DNA of 35,792 nucleotides from Anaerolinea sp. (GCA_020047815.1 JAIFNG010000015.1:66048-101839), one strand, 5' to 3'. Positions 14,894 through 22,970 are shown, numbered from the stretch's first letter. Program-made: numbers and translations. The notes: a model not told the origin generated them from the letters alone.

Positions 14894-17845
14894 ATGAACA
14901 TCACACTTAAAATCAATGGGGTTGACCACGGTTTGGACATTGCACCATCTTCCACGCTTCTCGCTGCCCTGCGTGGATTGGGTTTTCATGGAGTCAAATT
15001 CGGCGATGAAGGCGGGTTGAGCGGGTCAGATACAATTTTATTAGACGGCAAACCTGTCAATGCCGGGTCAATTCTCGCTGCACAGGCGGAAGGCCATAAC
15101 ATTGCCACCATTGAAGCTCTCGGTGAACATCCCGAACAAGGCTGGAAGTTGTCCGGTGGACTGCACCCACTGCAAAAGGCGTTTATCGAAACAGGTGCCG
15201 TCCAATGTGGTTACTGCACGCCGGCGCAAATCCTCGCCGCAAAATCCCTGCTTGAAAAAAATCCCAACCCTAGCGAGGCGGAAGTCCGTGAGGCGATCTC
15301 AGGCGTGCTTTGCCGATGTACGGGTTATCTGAAACCTGTGCAGGCTGTCTTAAAAGCCGCGGCAGAAATGCGAGGTGATACACGCCTGGATTGGGATACC
15401 ATTAATTGGGATTTTGGAACCCCCAAAGATGACTCCTCACAGAGTGACACTCCCACCCCGACCCTGACAGGCGTGCTGGTTCGACCCCGGGTGGTTGTGA
15501 CCCCCGACAAGCAGAAATGGCAGACAGTGGGCAAGCCCGAAATCAAGGTGGATGCGATAAAACTCGCCCAGGGCAAACCCGCCTTCGCCGCAGACTTTGA
15601 AAAACGCGGGCTGCTTCATGCAAAAGTATTGCTTTCGCCACATGCGCACGCAATCATCAAAAAGATAGACACCAGCAAAGCCAAAGCCTTGCAGGGCGTG
15701 GCCGCCGTTTTGACTTGGCAGGATATTCCACGTGTGGTCTATTCCACGGCAGGACAATCGGATCCGATCCCTGGACCGCTGGACACATTCTCATTGGATT
15801 ACAAGGTCAGGTTCGTTGGTGACCGTGTCGCATTCGTAGCGGCAGAGACCTCAGAAATTGCAGAGAAAGCGCTCTCGCTGATCGAAGTTGAGTATGATGT
15901 TCTGCCTGCCATCCTCGACTCACGAGAATCAATGTCCAGCAAAATCCAGATACACGATGAGCCTGAATTTGTCAACTTTGCAGATTCAAATCCCAAAAAG
16001 AACCTTGCCGCAGAAATTCGCATTGACATTGGCGACGTCGAAAAGGGTTTTGCCGAAGCCGATAACATTTTCGAAGCTGAATATGAAGTGCCAAAAGTTC
16101 AACAAGCGCACATCGAACCGCACGTGGTTGTAACCTATTGGGACGAGGACGACCGACTGGTGATCCGCACCTCTACCCAGGTTCCATTCCACGTCCGCAG
16201 GATGATGGCTCCCGTACTCGGTCTGCCTGTAAAACGAATCCGTGTCATCAAGCCACGCATCGGTGGCGGCTTCGGCGGCAAGCAGGAAGTATTAATTGAG
16301 GATGTTGCCGCACATCTGACGATCGCCACCAAACAACCTGTCATCTACGAATATACCCGCGAAGAGGAATTTATCGCCGCACGCTCCCGCCATCCGATGC
16401 GCGTGAAAATGAAGACAGGCGTAAAGAAAGACGGAACCATCACCGCCAATGCGATGTATGCCCTGTCCGACACTGGCGCAAACGGTGCACACGCATTAAC
16501 GGTGACAGGGAACACTGGACACAAAGCCATGGCCTTATATGTTGGAGACGGCGAGTATCGCAAAGCACCCAATATCCGTTTTTATGCGGATATTGTCTAC
16601 ACTAACACCCCTCCCTCCGGCGCCTATCGTGGCTACGGTGTGCCGCAAGGCTATTGGCCTTTAGACCGTCACATGGAAAAGATCGCCCGCGCCATGGGCT
16701 TTGACCCGATCGATTTCCGCTTGAAAAACGCCATTCACGCTGGAGAGTACCATCCGTTTTCCACAGCATGGAATGAGGGACGCGAACCTCGTCCTGAGAT
16801 TATCCACACAGTTGGGTTGGAACAATGTGTGGCACAAGGCAGAGCCGCCATCGATTGGGATGATAAGTATGGAAATGAAGAGTGGCGGCGGCTCGCTGCC
16901 CCAAATAAACGCAAAGGCATCGGCATCGCGCTTGCCATGCAAGGCACAGCCATTCCCTACCTTGACATGGGCGGCGCATCCATTAAGATGAACGATGACG
17001 GCTCATTCAATTTACTCATTGGGGCAACCGATCTTGGAACGGGTTCCGATACTGTCCTTGCGCAAATGGCGGCGGAAGTTCTGGGCGTTCCACTCGAAGA
17101 CATGATCTGTTACTCATCCGACACTGACTTTACGCCGTTCGACAAAGGCGCGTATGCGTCATCCACCACGTATATCTCTGGTACGGCGGCAACAAAGGCA
17201 GCCCAAATCGTGGCGGAGAGGATCAAGATCCGCGCGGCGATGATGTTGAACATGGATAAACATGACGATATCATTCTGAAAGACCGCAAGGCTACCGCGC
17301 CCGACGGCAGATCTGTTTCCATGACAGAGATCGCGCTCGATTCTCTGCACAAGAATAACCAGGAGCAGATCATGGGTGTGGCTAGTTACGTCTCGCCTGT
17401 ATCTCCGCCCCCGTTTGCGGCGCAGTTTGCAGAAGTCACGGTGGATGTAGAAACAGGCCAGGTTACAGTGGACAGGCTTGTTATGGCAGTAGATTCGGGT
17501 GTCATCGTCAATCCGCTCACCGCATCGGGTCAGATCGAAGGTGGTATGACCCAGGCTCTTGGCTATGCCGTTTGCGAAGAAATGCGCTACGATGAAAAAG
17601 GCCGTGCCCTCGAACGCGACTTTGACCGTTACCACCTCTTCCGCGCTGATGAAATGCCTGAATTGGAAACCATCTTTGTTGAAACGTTTGAACCAAGTCA
17701 TCCTTTTGGTGTGAAAGCAGTTGCAGAGATCCCGATGGATGGAGTTGCTCCTGCGGTAGGCAATGCCGTCCTCGATGCCGTCGGCGCAAACGTGGACGAC
17801 AACCCTGTCACACCCGAAAAAGTCTGGCGTGCACTTAGAAAGTAA
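14894..17845 (+). CDS. Molybdopterin-dependent oxidoreductase, fused FeS-Mo subunit (XdhD-like)
   Basis: The 983-residue protein joins a plant-type ferredoxin domain (about 1-75), a second [2Fe-2S] helical domain (about 80-155) and the xanthine dehydrogenase Mo domains (about 215-983). Visible Mo-site motifs are GGGFGGK (457-463), AYRGYG (577-582, with the substrate-side Arg) and KAVAE (941-945), which holds the catalytic Glu. The second cluster keeps its cysteines, CGYC (105,108) and CRC (140,142). The first cluster has lost all four: the loop reads GDEGGLSGSD. The segment TAGQSDPIPGPLD and the pattern FDKGAYASS recall E. coli XdhD, annotated as a putative hypoxanthine oxidase or selenate reductase. 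The substrate is probably a purine-like heterocycle but is unproven. AAGGAGG gives a strong ribosome site. Confidence 0.88.
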   Translation: MNITLKINGVDHGLDIAPSSTLLAALRGLGFHGVKFGDEGGLSGSDTILLDGKPVNAGSILAAQAEGHNIATIEALGEHPEQGWKLSGGLHPLQKAFIETGAVQCGYCTPAQILAAKSLLEKNPNPSEAEVREAISGVLCRCTGYLKPVQAVLKAAAEMRGDTRLDWDTINWDFGTPKDDSSQSDTPTPTLTGVLVRPRVVVTPDKQKWQTVGKPEIKVDAIKLAQGKPAFAADFEKRGLLHAKVLLSPHAHAIIKKIDTSKAKALQGVAAVLTWQDIPRVVYSTAGQSDPIPGPLDTFSLDYKVRFVGDRVAFVAAETSEIAEKALSLIEVEYDVLPAILDSRESMSSKIQIHDEPEFVNFADSNPKKNLAAEIRIDIGDVEKGFAEADNIFEAEYEVPKVQQAHIEPHVVVTYWDEDDRLVIRTSTQVPFHVRRMMAPVLGLPVKRIRVIKPRIGGGFGGKQEVLIEDVAAHLTIATKQPVIYEYTREEEFIAARSRHPMRVKMKTGVKKDGTITANAMYALSDTGANGAHALTVTGNTGHKAMALYVGDGEYRKAPNIRFYADIVYTNTPPSGAYRGYGVPQGYWPLDRHMEKIARAMGFDPIDFRLKNAIHAGEYHPFSTAWNEGREPRPEIIHTVGLEQCVAQGRAAIDWDDKYGNEEWRRLAAPNKRKGIGIALAMQGTAIPYLDMGGASIKMNDDGSFNLLIGATDLGTGSDTVLAQMAAEVLGVPLEDMICYSSDTDFTPFDKGAYASSTTYISGTAATKAAQIVAERIKIRAAMMLNMDKHDDIILKDRKATAPDGRSVSMTEIALDSLHKNNQEQIMGVASYVSPVSPPPFAAQFAEVTVDVETGQVTVDRLVMAVDSGVIVNPLTASGQIEGGMTQALGYAVCEEMRYDEKGRALERDFDRYHLFRADEMPELETIFVETFEPSHPFGVKAVAEIPMDGVAPAVGNAVLDAVGANVDDNPVTPEKVWRALRK

Positions 17846-17848
17846 AAT

Positions 17849-17896
17849 AAAAAAATATGCGGTAGTCAGTGCTCACTGACTACCGCATATTTTTTA
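17849..17896. terminator. Strong bidirectional intrinsic terminator after the XdhD-like gene
   Basis: A long perfect inverted repeat (arms 17850-17871 and 17874-17895) has an A-run on one side and a T-run on the other. It starts four bases after the molybdenum hydroxylase stop codon and can stop transcripts from both directions. Confidence 0.92.
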
Positions 17897-17987
17897 TAAG
17901 GTGGGAAACCTTGAGTCAAAAATTCAATTGAAAATAAATTCAACAATCTCATCACTACCGTCACCGGCGGCCGCACACACAGGAGAT

Positions 17988-18023
17988 CAATAAAAAGCCA
18001 TTTGCGACCCGGCAAACGGCTTT
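17988..18023 (-). terminator. Intrinsic terminator of the FmdB-type gene
   Basis: AAAGCC plus TTTGC (17994-18005) pairs with GCAAA plus GGCTTT (18012-18023), with one mismatch and a six-base loop. On the minus strand it is followed by TTTTTATT. It lies about 50 bases after the stop of the zinc-ribbon gene. The remaining bases to 17897 show no gene. Confidence 0.8.
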
Positions 18024-18070
18024 AGGCATGAAATTAATGTCAGCACACGGCTGACCAGGATTTACGCCCC

Positions 18071-18286
18071 TCAGACACTGCCTGAGCCGCAAGAAGGCGT
18101 TGAACTCGACCCCAGTGAGAACGAACCCGCACCTGCCGCGGGCTTGGATGCAAACGTGGACATCTTTTTCTTCACCTTACTGCCGCCACACGTGGGACAA
18201 ACCACTTCATCAATTTTACTGATGCTTAGGACAAGGTCTTCAAAAATTTCTTCACACTCGGTACAAACAAATTCAAAAATCGGCAT
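18071..18286 (-). CDS. FmdB-family zinc-ribbon protein
   Basis: The 71-residue protein begins MPIFEFVCTEC, the hallmark of the FmdB putative regulatory family, and has two CxxC pairs (C8/C11 and C30/C33) that form a zinc ribbon. The C-terminal third is a Gly/Ser/Ala-rich tail, common in this family. The function is not established; relatives were named for a link to formamidase/acetamidase regulation. An in-frame GTG lies two codons upstream, but the ATG has GGAG five bases before it. A TATACT ends nine bases before this ATG, so the transcript would have almost no leader. Confidence 0.85.
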   Translation of the reverse strand: MPIFEFVCTECEEIFEDLVLSISKIDEVVCPTCGGSKVKKKMSTFASKPAAGAGSFSLGSSSTPSCGSGSV

Positions 18287-18429
18287 GATCACTCCAGTAT
18301 AAAATGGCTGTGGAAATTTGCAGGGCGATCGTGAGGCTTTTCACGACACCTACATGTTTTGATGCCTAAAACAGGGTAAAGTTACAACCAATATCGTAAT
18401 ATCAGCACCTCCCGCCCCATCAATACAAC

Positions 18430-19272
18430 ATGAAAAATTTTAGAACCATCTCAAACATCATCGAGCCTCAACTCGCTATGGAAGGTGCGGGCGTATTATT
18501 GCGCCGCTCGGTTTTTCCGCGCGCAAGTAACGAATTTGACCCTTTCCTGCTCTTCGACCACTTTGCATTTAATAATCCAATGGAAGGTCCCCTGCGCGGA
18601 TTTCCCATGCACCCCCATCGCGGCATTGAAACCGTGACCTACATCCTGGACGGCTCTGTCAGTCATCGAGACAGCCTGGGTAACTCAGGGGTGATCGGTC
18701 CCGGCGACGTGCAGTGGATGACCAGCGGGCGCGGTATCCTCCACGAGGAAATGCCACGTCGGGGAGAAAGCGGAAACATCTTCGGCTTTCAACTTTGGGT
18801 CAATCTACCTGCAGCCCAAAAAATGAGCCAACCCCGCTACCAGGAAGTGAACTCGTCCACCATCCCCACCATCCAAAAAAACGGCGCGACGATCCGCCTT
18901 GTGGCAGGGGAATTGGATGGGGTATTCGGACCAGTAACCGAGATTGCAGCCTCCCCAATTTATATGGATGTCAAGCTGGAGCCTGCTTCGAAATTCATTT
19001 ACCCCATCCCGGACGGATATACCTGCCTCGCCTATGTCTTTGAAGGCACGGGCGAATTCGCAGAACAGGTCGTGGAATCTGTCAGCATGGTCGTTTTTAA
19101 TGATGACGGAAAACAAATCGAAATTACGAGCGAAACAGGAGTCCGCTTCATGTTGATCGCAGGCGCACCATTCAAGGAACCCATCGTACCCTACGGCCCA
19201 TTTGTCATGAACACCGTTGAAGAAATCCAACAGACATTGGCTGAGTTACGCAACGGTACATTTATCAAATAA
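18430..19272 (+). CDS. Pirin family protein
   Basis: The 280-residue bicupin has the pirin metal site: HPHRGIETVTY (H61, H63) and GILHEEMP (H105, E107). Flanking segments are FDHFAFNNP and GPGDVQWMTSG in the N-terminal domain, and the C-terminal domain is typical. Bacterial pirins bind iron or other metals; some have quercetinase activity and others act on redox or central metabolism proteins. It is a single-gene unit divergent from the FmdB gene. No Shine-Dalgarno is evident before the ATG. Its stop codon touches a terminator stem. Confidence 0.92.
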   Translation: MKNFRTISNIIEPQLAMEGAGVLLRRSVFPRASNEFDPFLLFDHFAFNNPMEGPLRGFPMHPHRGIETVTYILDGSVSHRDSLGNSGVIGPGDVQWMTSGRGILHEEMPRRGESGNIFGFQLWVNLPAAQKMSQPRYQEVNSSTIPTIQKNGATIRLVAGELDGVFGPVTEIAASPIYMDVKLEPASKFIYPIPDGYTCLAYVFEGTGEFAEQVVESVSMVVFNDDGKQIEITSETGVRFMLIAGAPFKEPIVPYGPFVMNTVEEIQQTLAELRNGTFIK

Positions 19273-19318
19273 AAAAAGCAGGTGGCGGTCTCGTTTATAA
19301 CCACCACCTGCTTTTTTA
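19271..19318. terminator. Bidirectional terminator between pirin and a lipoprotein gene
   Basis: A seven-base A-run and GCAGGTGG (19271-19285) pair with CCACCTGC and a T-run (19304-19317). It fills the whole 46-base gap between two converging stop codons. Confidence 0.9.
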
Positions 19319-19966
19319 TTATGGTTCCGAAATCCTCAAATTGTCAAATGAGACTGTCACATTGCCTTCATCAATTGTCCCAACCAGGAAACCGACAGTA
19401 CCGGTGGTAAAGCGGGAATCCTGCACTTCACCCAGCAATTGGTCGTTCACATAAAATTTCATGCCCGGACCTACAGCAGAAACTTTTAAACGGTTGGTTT
19501 GAGCGCCTTGCCTGATGGCTGATGACTCGGCCCATTCAGCAAGGAATTCAGGGTCGGTATGATTTGCACCATCCACAGTAAATGCATAAAAGCCATCGCC
19601 GCTAACCATAAATGCGTAAAACTCATCAGACTGAAGCCCATAACGGAGGATCACTCCATAGGCATTGTTATTTGGGCCGCTAACCTGGGTTGCATCCGCC
19701 TCGAGGATAAAATCCGCGTATTCAATTTCGGTGCATTCCGTCCACCCAATATATGATGAGTTAGTTACCCGCATCAAAAATTGACCATTTTCCACAAAAC
19801 GCTCCACATCGATGGTGGATTCTGTGTTGCAGGAATCAACGAATTCGCTCTCCTCAAAGACCACCCTGCTCGGAGTGGGTTGTGAAGCTAAGTTTGTGAT
19901 CGTGGTACATGCCAGCATGGTTACAAGCAGAAGTATGGAAAAGAAGATCAGTTTTTGGGTTTTCAT
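19319..19966 (-). CDS. Lipoprotein with LamG/DUF1080-like domain
   Basis: The 215-residue protein has a signal peptide with a lipobox ending VTMLAC (C20), so it should be lipid-anchored on the outer face of the membrane. After a short linker, the rest looks like a concanavalin-like jelly roll. The patterns FILEADATQV, NAYGVILRYG, YAFMVSGDGFYAF, FYVNDQLLGEV, GTVGFLVGT and VSFDNLRI are shared with DUF1080/laminin-G-like domains, which often bind or act on sugars. No catalytic residues can be assigned. GGAG precedes the ATG and a TATAAT (complement of 20019-20024) lies 52 bases upstream. Confidence 0.75.
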   Translation of the reverse strand: MKTQKLIFFSILLLVTMLACTTITNLASQPTPSRVVFEESEFVDSCNTESTIDVERFVENGQFLMRVTNSSYIGWTECTEIEYADFILEADATQVSGPNNNAYGVILRYGLQSDEFYAFMVSGDGFYAFTVDGANHTDPEFLAEWAESSAIRQGAQTNRLKVSAVGPGMKFYVNDQLLGEVQDSRFTTGTVGFLVGTIDEGNVTVSFDNLRISEP

Positions 19967-20018
19967 CTTTGCTCCTGTAAAAATAAAGGTCGAATGGACT
20001 TAATACTTAATTGCGGGG

Positions 20019-20026
20019 ATTATACT
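20019..20026. promoter_or_regulatory. Symmetric divergent -10 element between lipoprotein and Nudix genes
   Basis: ATTATACT reads TATAAT on the minus strand (20024-20019) and TATACT on the plus strand (20021-20026). It is roughly central in the 107-base divergent spacer. Both genes here have ribosome sites and leaders of about 45 bases, in contrast to the two 20-21 bp spacers elsewhere in the window. Confidence 0.45.
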
Positions 20027-20073
20027 GTACATATATTCCGTGACCATATCACATATAAAAGGGAAAAATCAAC

Positions 20074-20538
20074 ATGTCACAAGTACTATACGGACCGCAG
20101 CTTGGCAAAGAAGGAAAATTACGGGTGGGATGCAGCGCCACGATCTTTGACCAAAACAGGAATAAAGTATTACTTACCCGGCGCACAGACAATGGCCGCT
20201 GGTGTCTGCCGGGCGGCGCCATGGAATCAGGTGAAAGTGCCGCTCAAGCATGTGAACGTGAGGTGTGGGAGGAAACGGGCTTAAAAGTCCGCGTGATCCG
20301 CCTGATCGGAGTCTATAGCGACCCCGATCAATTGGTGATCTATTCCGATGGGAACAAAGCCTTTTTCGTTGTCTTAAGCTTTGAAGCAGAGGTCATAGAA
20401 GGTGAACCAGGATTAAGTGACGAAACCACAGCCTTTGGATATTTTTCACTGGAGGATATGGAAACCATGCAGATACATGCAAATCACAACCAACGCGTGA
20501 AAGATGCTCTGCTTGGCGGGGATGCAGTAATCAAATAA
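20074..20538 (+). CDS. Nudix hydrolase
   Basis: The 154-residue protein has a complete Nudix box, G48-x5-E54-x7-REVWEETGL (48-70), the metal-binding motif for hydrolysing nucleoside diphosphates linked to another group. Preceding residues CSATIFDQNRNKVLLTRR and GRWCLPGG form the usual start of the fold. The exact substrate (ADP-ribose, dNTP, NADH or other) cannot be inferred. An AGGGA ribosome site is present. An uncharacterised membrane protein gene follows after 12 bases, probably in the same transcript. Confidence 0.92.
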   Translation: MSQVLYGPQLGKEGKLRVGCSATIFDQNRNKVLLTRRTDNGRWCLPGGAMESGESAAQACEREVWEETGLKVRVIRLIGVYSDPDQLVIYSDGNKAFFVVLSFEAEVIEGEPGLSDETTAFGYFSLEDMETMQIHANHNQRVKDALLGGDAVIK

Positions 20539-20550
20539 GAATCAACAACA

Positions 20551-21183
20551 ATGAGAAAAATAGACGCGCCTCCAAACAGAGACCAGGGTGTTTACATTTA
20601 CGAATTTACCGATGGAGGATCTGTGTTTAAAAATATTTCCGAAAAATTTTACCAATGGAGCAAAGGTTGGGTTATTTTTTTCCTGTTCCTGCTTGACATT
20701 TTCTTTTCAGTCTTCTTACTGCCCCTCATCCAGGGTGTGCTGCAGAATGGACAGGGCGGAATTCGAGCGCTTGACCTGATGCTCTTCGCAACTCCTAAAA
20801 AGATCTTCGGCATGATCGAAAATTATGGCGAAAATGGGCGCCTGTTTTATCGCAGTGTGGAACTTACAGTGGATATCATCTACCCCATTGTGTATCTGTT
20901 TTTCTTCGGACTGCTCATCTCCTGGCTTTTCCAACGCGGGTTTACGAACACCAGTCCCATGCGTAATTTCAACATCCTGCCACTGGGCGCATGGTTCTTT
21001 GATCTCCTTGAAAACATCGTCATTGTAATTCTGCTCTCAGCGCATCCCTCACAACCCACAGCGCTCGCATGGATTCTCTCTTTATTGTCCATGATCAAAT
21101 GGATCTTTGCAGGCGCAAGCATGGTGTTGATCCTGGTTGGGCTTGTCATGACGATCAAGAATGGATTCAAAAAGCAGGAATGA
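20551..21183 (+). CDS. Uncharacterised membrane protein, about four TM helices
   Basis: I do not recognise this 210-residue protein. It has four clear hydrophobic segments (about 45-65, 115-135, 145-165 and 175-200). A soluble loop of about 45 residues follows the first helix, with the sequence LDLMLFATPKKIFGMIENYGE. Aromatic residues are frequent at the helix ends, and the C-terminus is basic and short. It follows the Nudix gene by 12 bases without a clear ribosome site, so it may be translated by reinitiation. A strong terminator follows, which ends the two-gene unit. Confidence 0.7.
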   Translation: MRKIDAPPNRDQGVYIYEFTDGGSVFKNISEKFYQWSKGWVIFFLFLLDIFFSVFLLPLIQGVLQNGQGGIRALDLMLFATPKKIFGMIENYGENGRLFYRSVELTVDIIYPIVYLFFFGLLISWLFQRGFTNTSPMRNFNILPLGAWFFDLLENIVIVILLSAHPSQPTALAWILSLLSMIKWIFAGASMVLILVGLVMTIKNGFKKQE

Positions 21184-21189
21184 ACTAAC

Positions 21190-21220
21190 AAAAAGACCGC
21201 CTTGCGAGACCGTCTTTTTA
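21190..21220. terminator. Bidirectional terminator after the Nudix operon
   Basis: AAAAAGAC (21190-21197) pairs with GTCTTTTT (21212-21219), with a partly paired interior. It lies between the converging membrane-protein and methyltransferase genes. Confidence 0.8.
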
Positions 21221-21227
21221 TGATATT

Positions 21228-21926
21228 TCACCCTTGCATTTCCCTCCACCATACCCCCGTACATTCAGGCAAAATCTGCCATTTATTTTCCTTGACCTTA
21301 TCCCCCAACTCATCACCGAAGAAAAAGCGGGAAAGATATTCGGCTTCGGATAGTGACTCAAATTTGTAATCCGTGCGAATCCACTTGTGTTGAAAACCAG
21401 TCTCAGCCAGCCAGGAATAATAGTTTTTGAGATGATCCAACTGTGTCGGTGCCTCGTTACCCGTACCAAGCGAATCGAACAGCACAATATGTCCGTTCGG
21501 TTTCAGTACGCGCTTCATCTCGGACATCCATTTTTCCAACTCTGTTCGCCAGGTTTCAGGATTCCACACGGCAAGATACGCCACGCTCCAGCCAGAGACT
21601 ACCAAATCCGCAGACTGGTCAGCCACAGGCAGTTGACGGTGGTCAGCCACATCCACTTGCCAGTTGATTAATCCGCCTGCTCCAAGCTTTTTACGGCATA
21701 CCCGCAGCATTTCTTCAGAAACATCAAATGCGCGGATATACTTGACCAATGGTGCCAGAAGACAAGCCAGTCGTCCTGTACCAGCACCGAGGTCGTAAAC
21801 CACATAATTCTCCACGGACGTGATCTCATACAGCGCTTTCAGGATATTTCCCTGATAATCTTCGCGGGCGATCAACGCCTCATATTGGTCACCTTCAGTT
21901 TTGTAGATTTCTTCTTGTGTAGGCAT
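21228..21926 (-). CDS. Class I SAM-dependent methyltransferase
   Basis: The 232-residue protein has SAM motif I VVYDLGAGTGRLA (about 42-54), the acidic end of the second strand in IRAFDVSEEML, and a motif IV-like SADLVVSGWSVAY. The substrate is not apparent; the family is broad and includes UbiE/COQ5-like and small-molecule enzymes. The ATG is six bases downstream of a TATAAT on the minus strand and lacks a Shine-Dalgarno sequence, so the mRNA is probably leaderless. The divergent partner encodes a tRNA-editing deacylase. Confidence 0.85.
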   Translation of the reverse strand: MPTQEEIYKTEGDQYEALIAREDYQGNILKALYEITSVENYVVYDLGAGTGRLACLLAPLVKYIRAFDVSEEMLRVCRKKLGAGGLINWQVDVADHRQLPVADQSADLVVSGWSVAYLAVWNPETWRTELEKWMSEMKRVLKPNGHIVLFDSLGTGNEAPTQLDHLKNYYSWLAETGFQHKWIRTDYKFESLSEAEYLSRFFFGDELGDKVKENKWQILPECTGVWWREMQG

Positions 21927-21946
21927 ACAACAATTATAATAGAGTC
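21927..21946. promoter_or_regulatory. Palindromic -10 element shared by two divergent leaderless genes
   Basis: The entire spacer is 20 bases. At its centre, ATTATAAT (21933-21940) is a perfect palindrome that reads TATAAT on each strand. Each hexamer is followed by exactly six bases and then ATG. Neither gene has a ribosome-binding sequence. No room exists for leaders, so both mRNAs should begin at the start codon if this element is used. Confidence 0.75.
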
Positions 21947-22423
21947 ATGCTCACACTATCCCCCTCCGCCCAGAAGATCCAGAACCTGCTATGGGAACTT
22001 GGCTATAAGTACACCGTGATCGAACATGCCGAATCCACACGTACGGCACAGGAAGCCGCAGACCGCGCAGGCTGTGAACTTTCGCAGATCGTCAAATCAC
22101 TTATATTTCGCGGGAAGACCAGTAACAAGCCGGTCCTGGTCCTGACCTGCGGGGCGAACCGTGTGGATGAAAAACGCATCAGCAAATATGCTGGTGAATC
22201 AATCGCCCGTGGTGACGCCGATTTTGTGCGGTCAGTTACCGGTTTTGCCATCGGCGGTGTTCCACCCATCGGACATAACCAGCCAATGGAAACCTATCTC
22301 GATGAGGACTTCCTTCCGTATCCAACCATCTGGGCTGCGGCTGGAACCCCGAATGCCATCTTTGAATTAACAATTGCCGACCTGCAAAAAATGACAGGCG
22401 GAACAATCGTACAGGTGAAATGA
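21947..22423 (+). CDS. YbaK/EbsC family aminoacyl-tRNA deacylase
   Basis: The 158-residue protein is a free-standing editing domain related to YbaK, EbsC and the ProRS insertion domain, which hydrolyse mischarged tRNAs. The family lysine lies in SQIVKSLIFR (K50), and TCGANRVDEKRISKYAG and FAIGGVPPIGH (the conserved Gly-rich loop) are present. Which mischarged tRNA it edits is not determined. The protein starts six bases after a TATAAT with no Shine-Dalgarno. Its stop codon overlaps the following phosphatase-like gene (ATGA), which is therefore co-translated. Confidence 0.92.
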   Translation: MLTLSPSAQKIQNLLWELGYKYTVIEHAESTRTAQEAADRAGCELSQIVKSLIFRGKTSNKPVLVLTCGANRVDEKRISKYAGESIARGDADFVRSVTGFAIGGVPPIGHNQPMETYLDEDFLPYPTIWAAAGTPNAIFELTIADLQKMTGGTIVQVK

Positions 22424-22875
22424 TGCTGGAAGAAATTTACAACCACCTCCAATTAACTGATTCCCTGCACAGCAGTGGAATGCCGACCCCAAAACAGATA
22501 CTATCCCTTGCAGAAAACGGTATACAAGTGGTGATTAACCTTGCCACCCTCCATTCAGAAGGATGGATGCCCGATGAGCAGGAACGCATCAAAGCACAAA
22601 ATATTTCCTATTACAATATCCCGGTGGATTGGGATAACCCCACCACCGATGACTTGAATAAATTCATGGCAGTCATGGATAAACACAAAAGTGAAAAAAT
22701 TCTCGTCCACTGCCAGGCAAATTACCGCGCCACAGGTTTTATTGCGCTATACCGGGTCATTTTTCTAGGCTGGTCACAGGAAAACGCCTTTAAAGATCTA
22801 TATAAAATATGGAATCCCGTCGAATACCCCATCTGGCAAAAATTTATCGAGAGAAGCCTCCGGACACAGTCCTAA
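22420..22875 (+). CDS. Bacterial protein tyrosine phosphatase-like protein
   Basis: The 151-residue protein has the fold order of a dual-specificity phosphatase: an N-terminal strand-turn with SSGMPTPKQI, the strand VVINLA, the Asp-rich loop VDWDNPTTDD and the P-loop VHCQANYRATGF. The loop has Cys98 and Arg103 separated by only four residues, whereas the classical motif has five. This shortened loop also occurs in a group of bacterial phosphatase-like proteins. Catalysis is plausible but unproven. The start is the first ATG of ATGATG, overlapping the YbaK stop, with AGGTGA upstream. An alternative start is the second ATG. Confidence 0.78.
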   Translation: MMLEEIYNHLQLTDSLHSSGMPTPKQILSLAENGIQVVINLATLHSEGWMPDEQERIKAQNISYYNIPVDWDNPTTDDLNKFMAVMDKHKSEKILVHCQANYRATGFIALYRVIFLGWSQENAFKDLYKIWNPVEYPIWQKFIERSLRTQS

Positions 22876-22970
22876 TAAATCCGGCCAGGCAATAATCATT
22901 TCCAGGCCATTCACGCCTGTAATATAACAAAAATCTATCCTAAAAATACCGCGACGAGGAACCGCCCTGT

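Noticed and set aside
17159..17701. 180-codon open frame antisense to the XdhD-like gene
   Set aside because: It is a shadow of a strongly coding gene with intact motifs. Its translation is Cys/His/Arg-rich with no recognisable domain, and it has no ribosome site.
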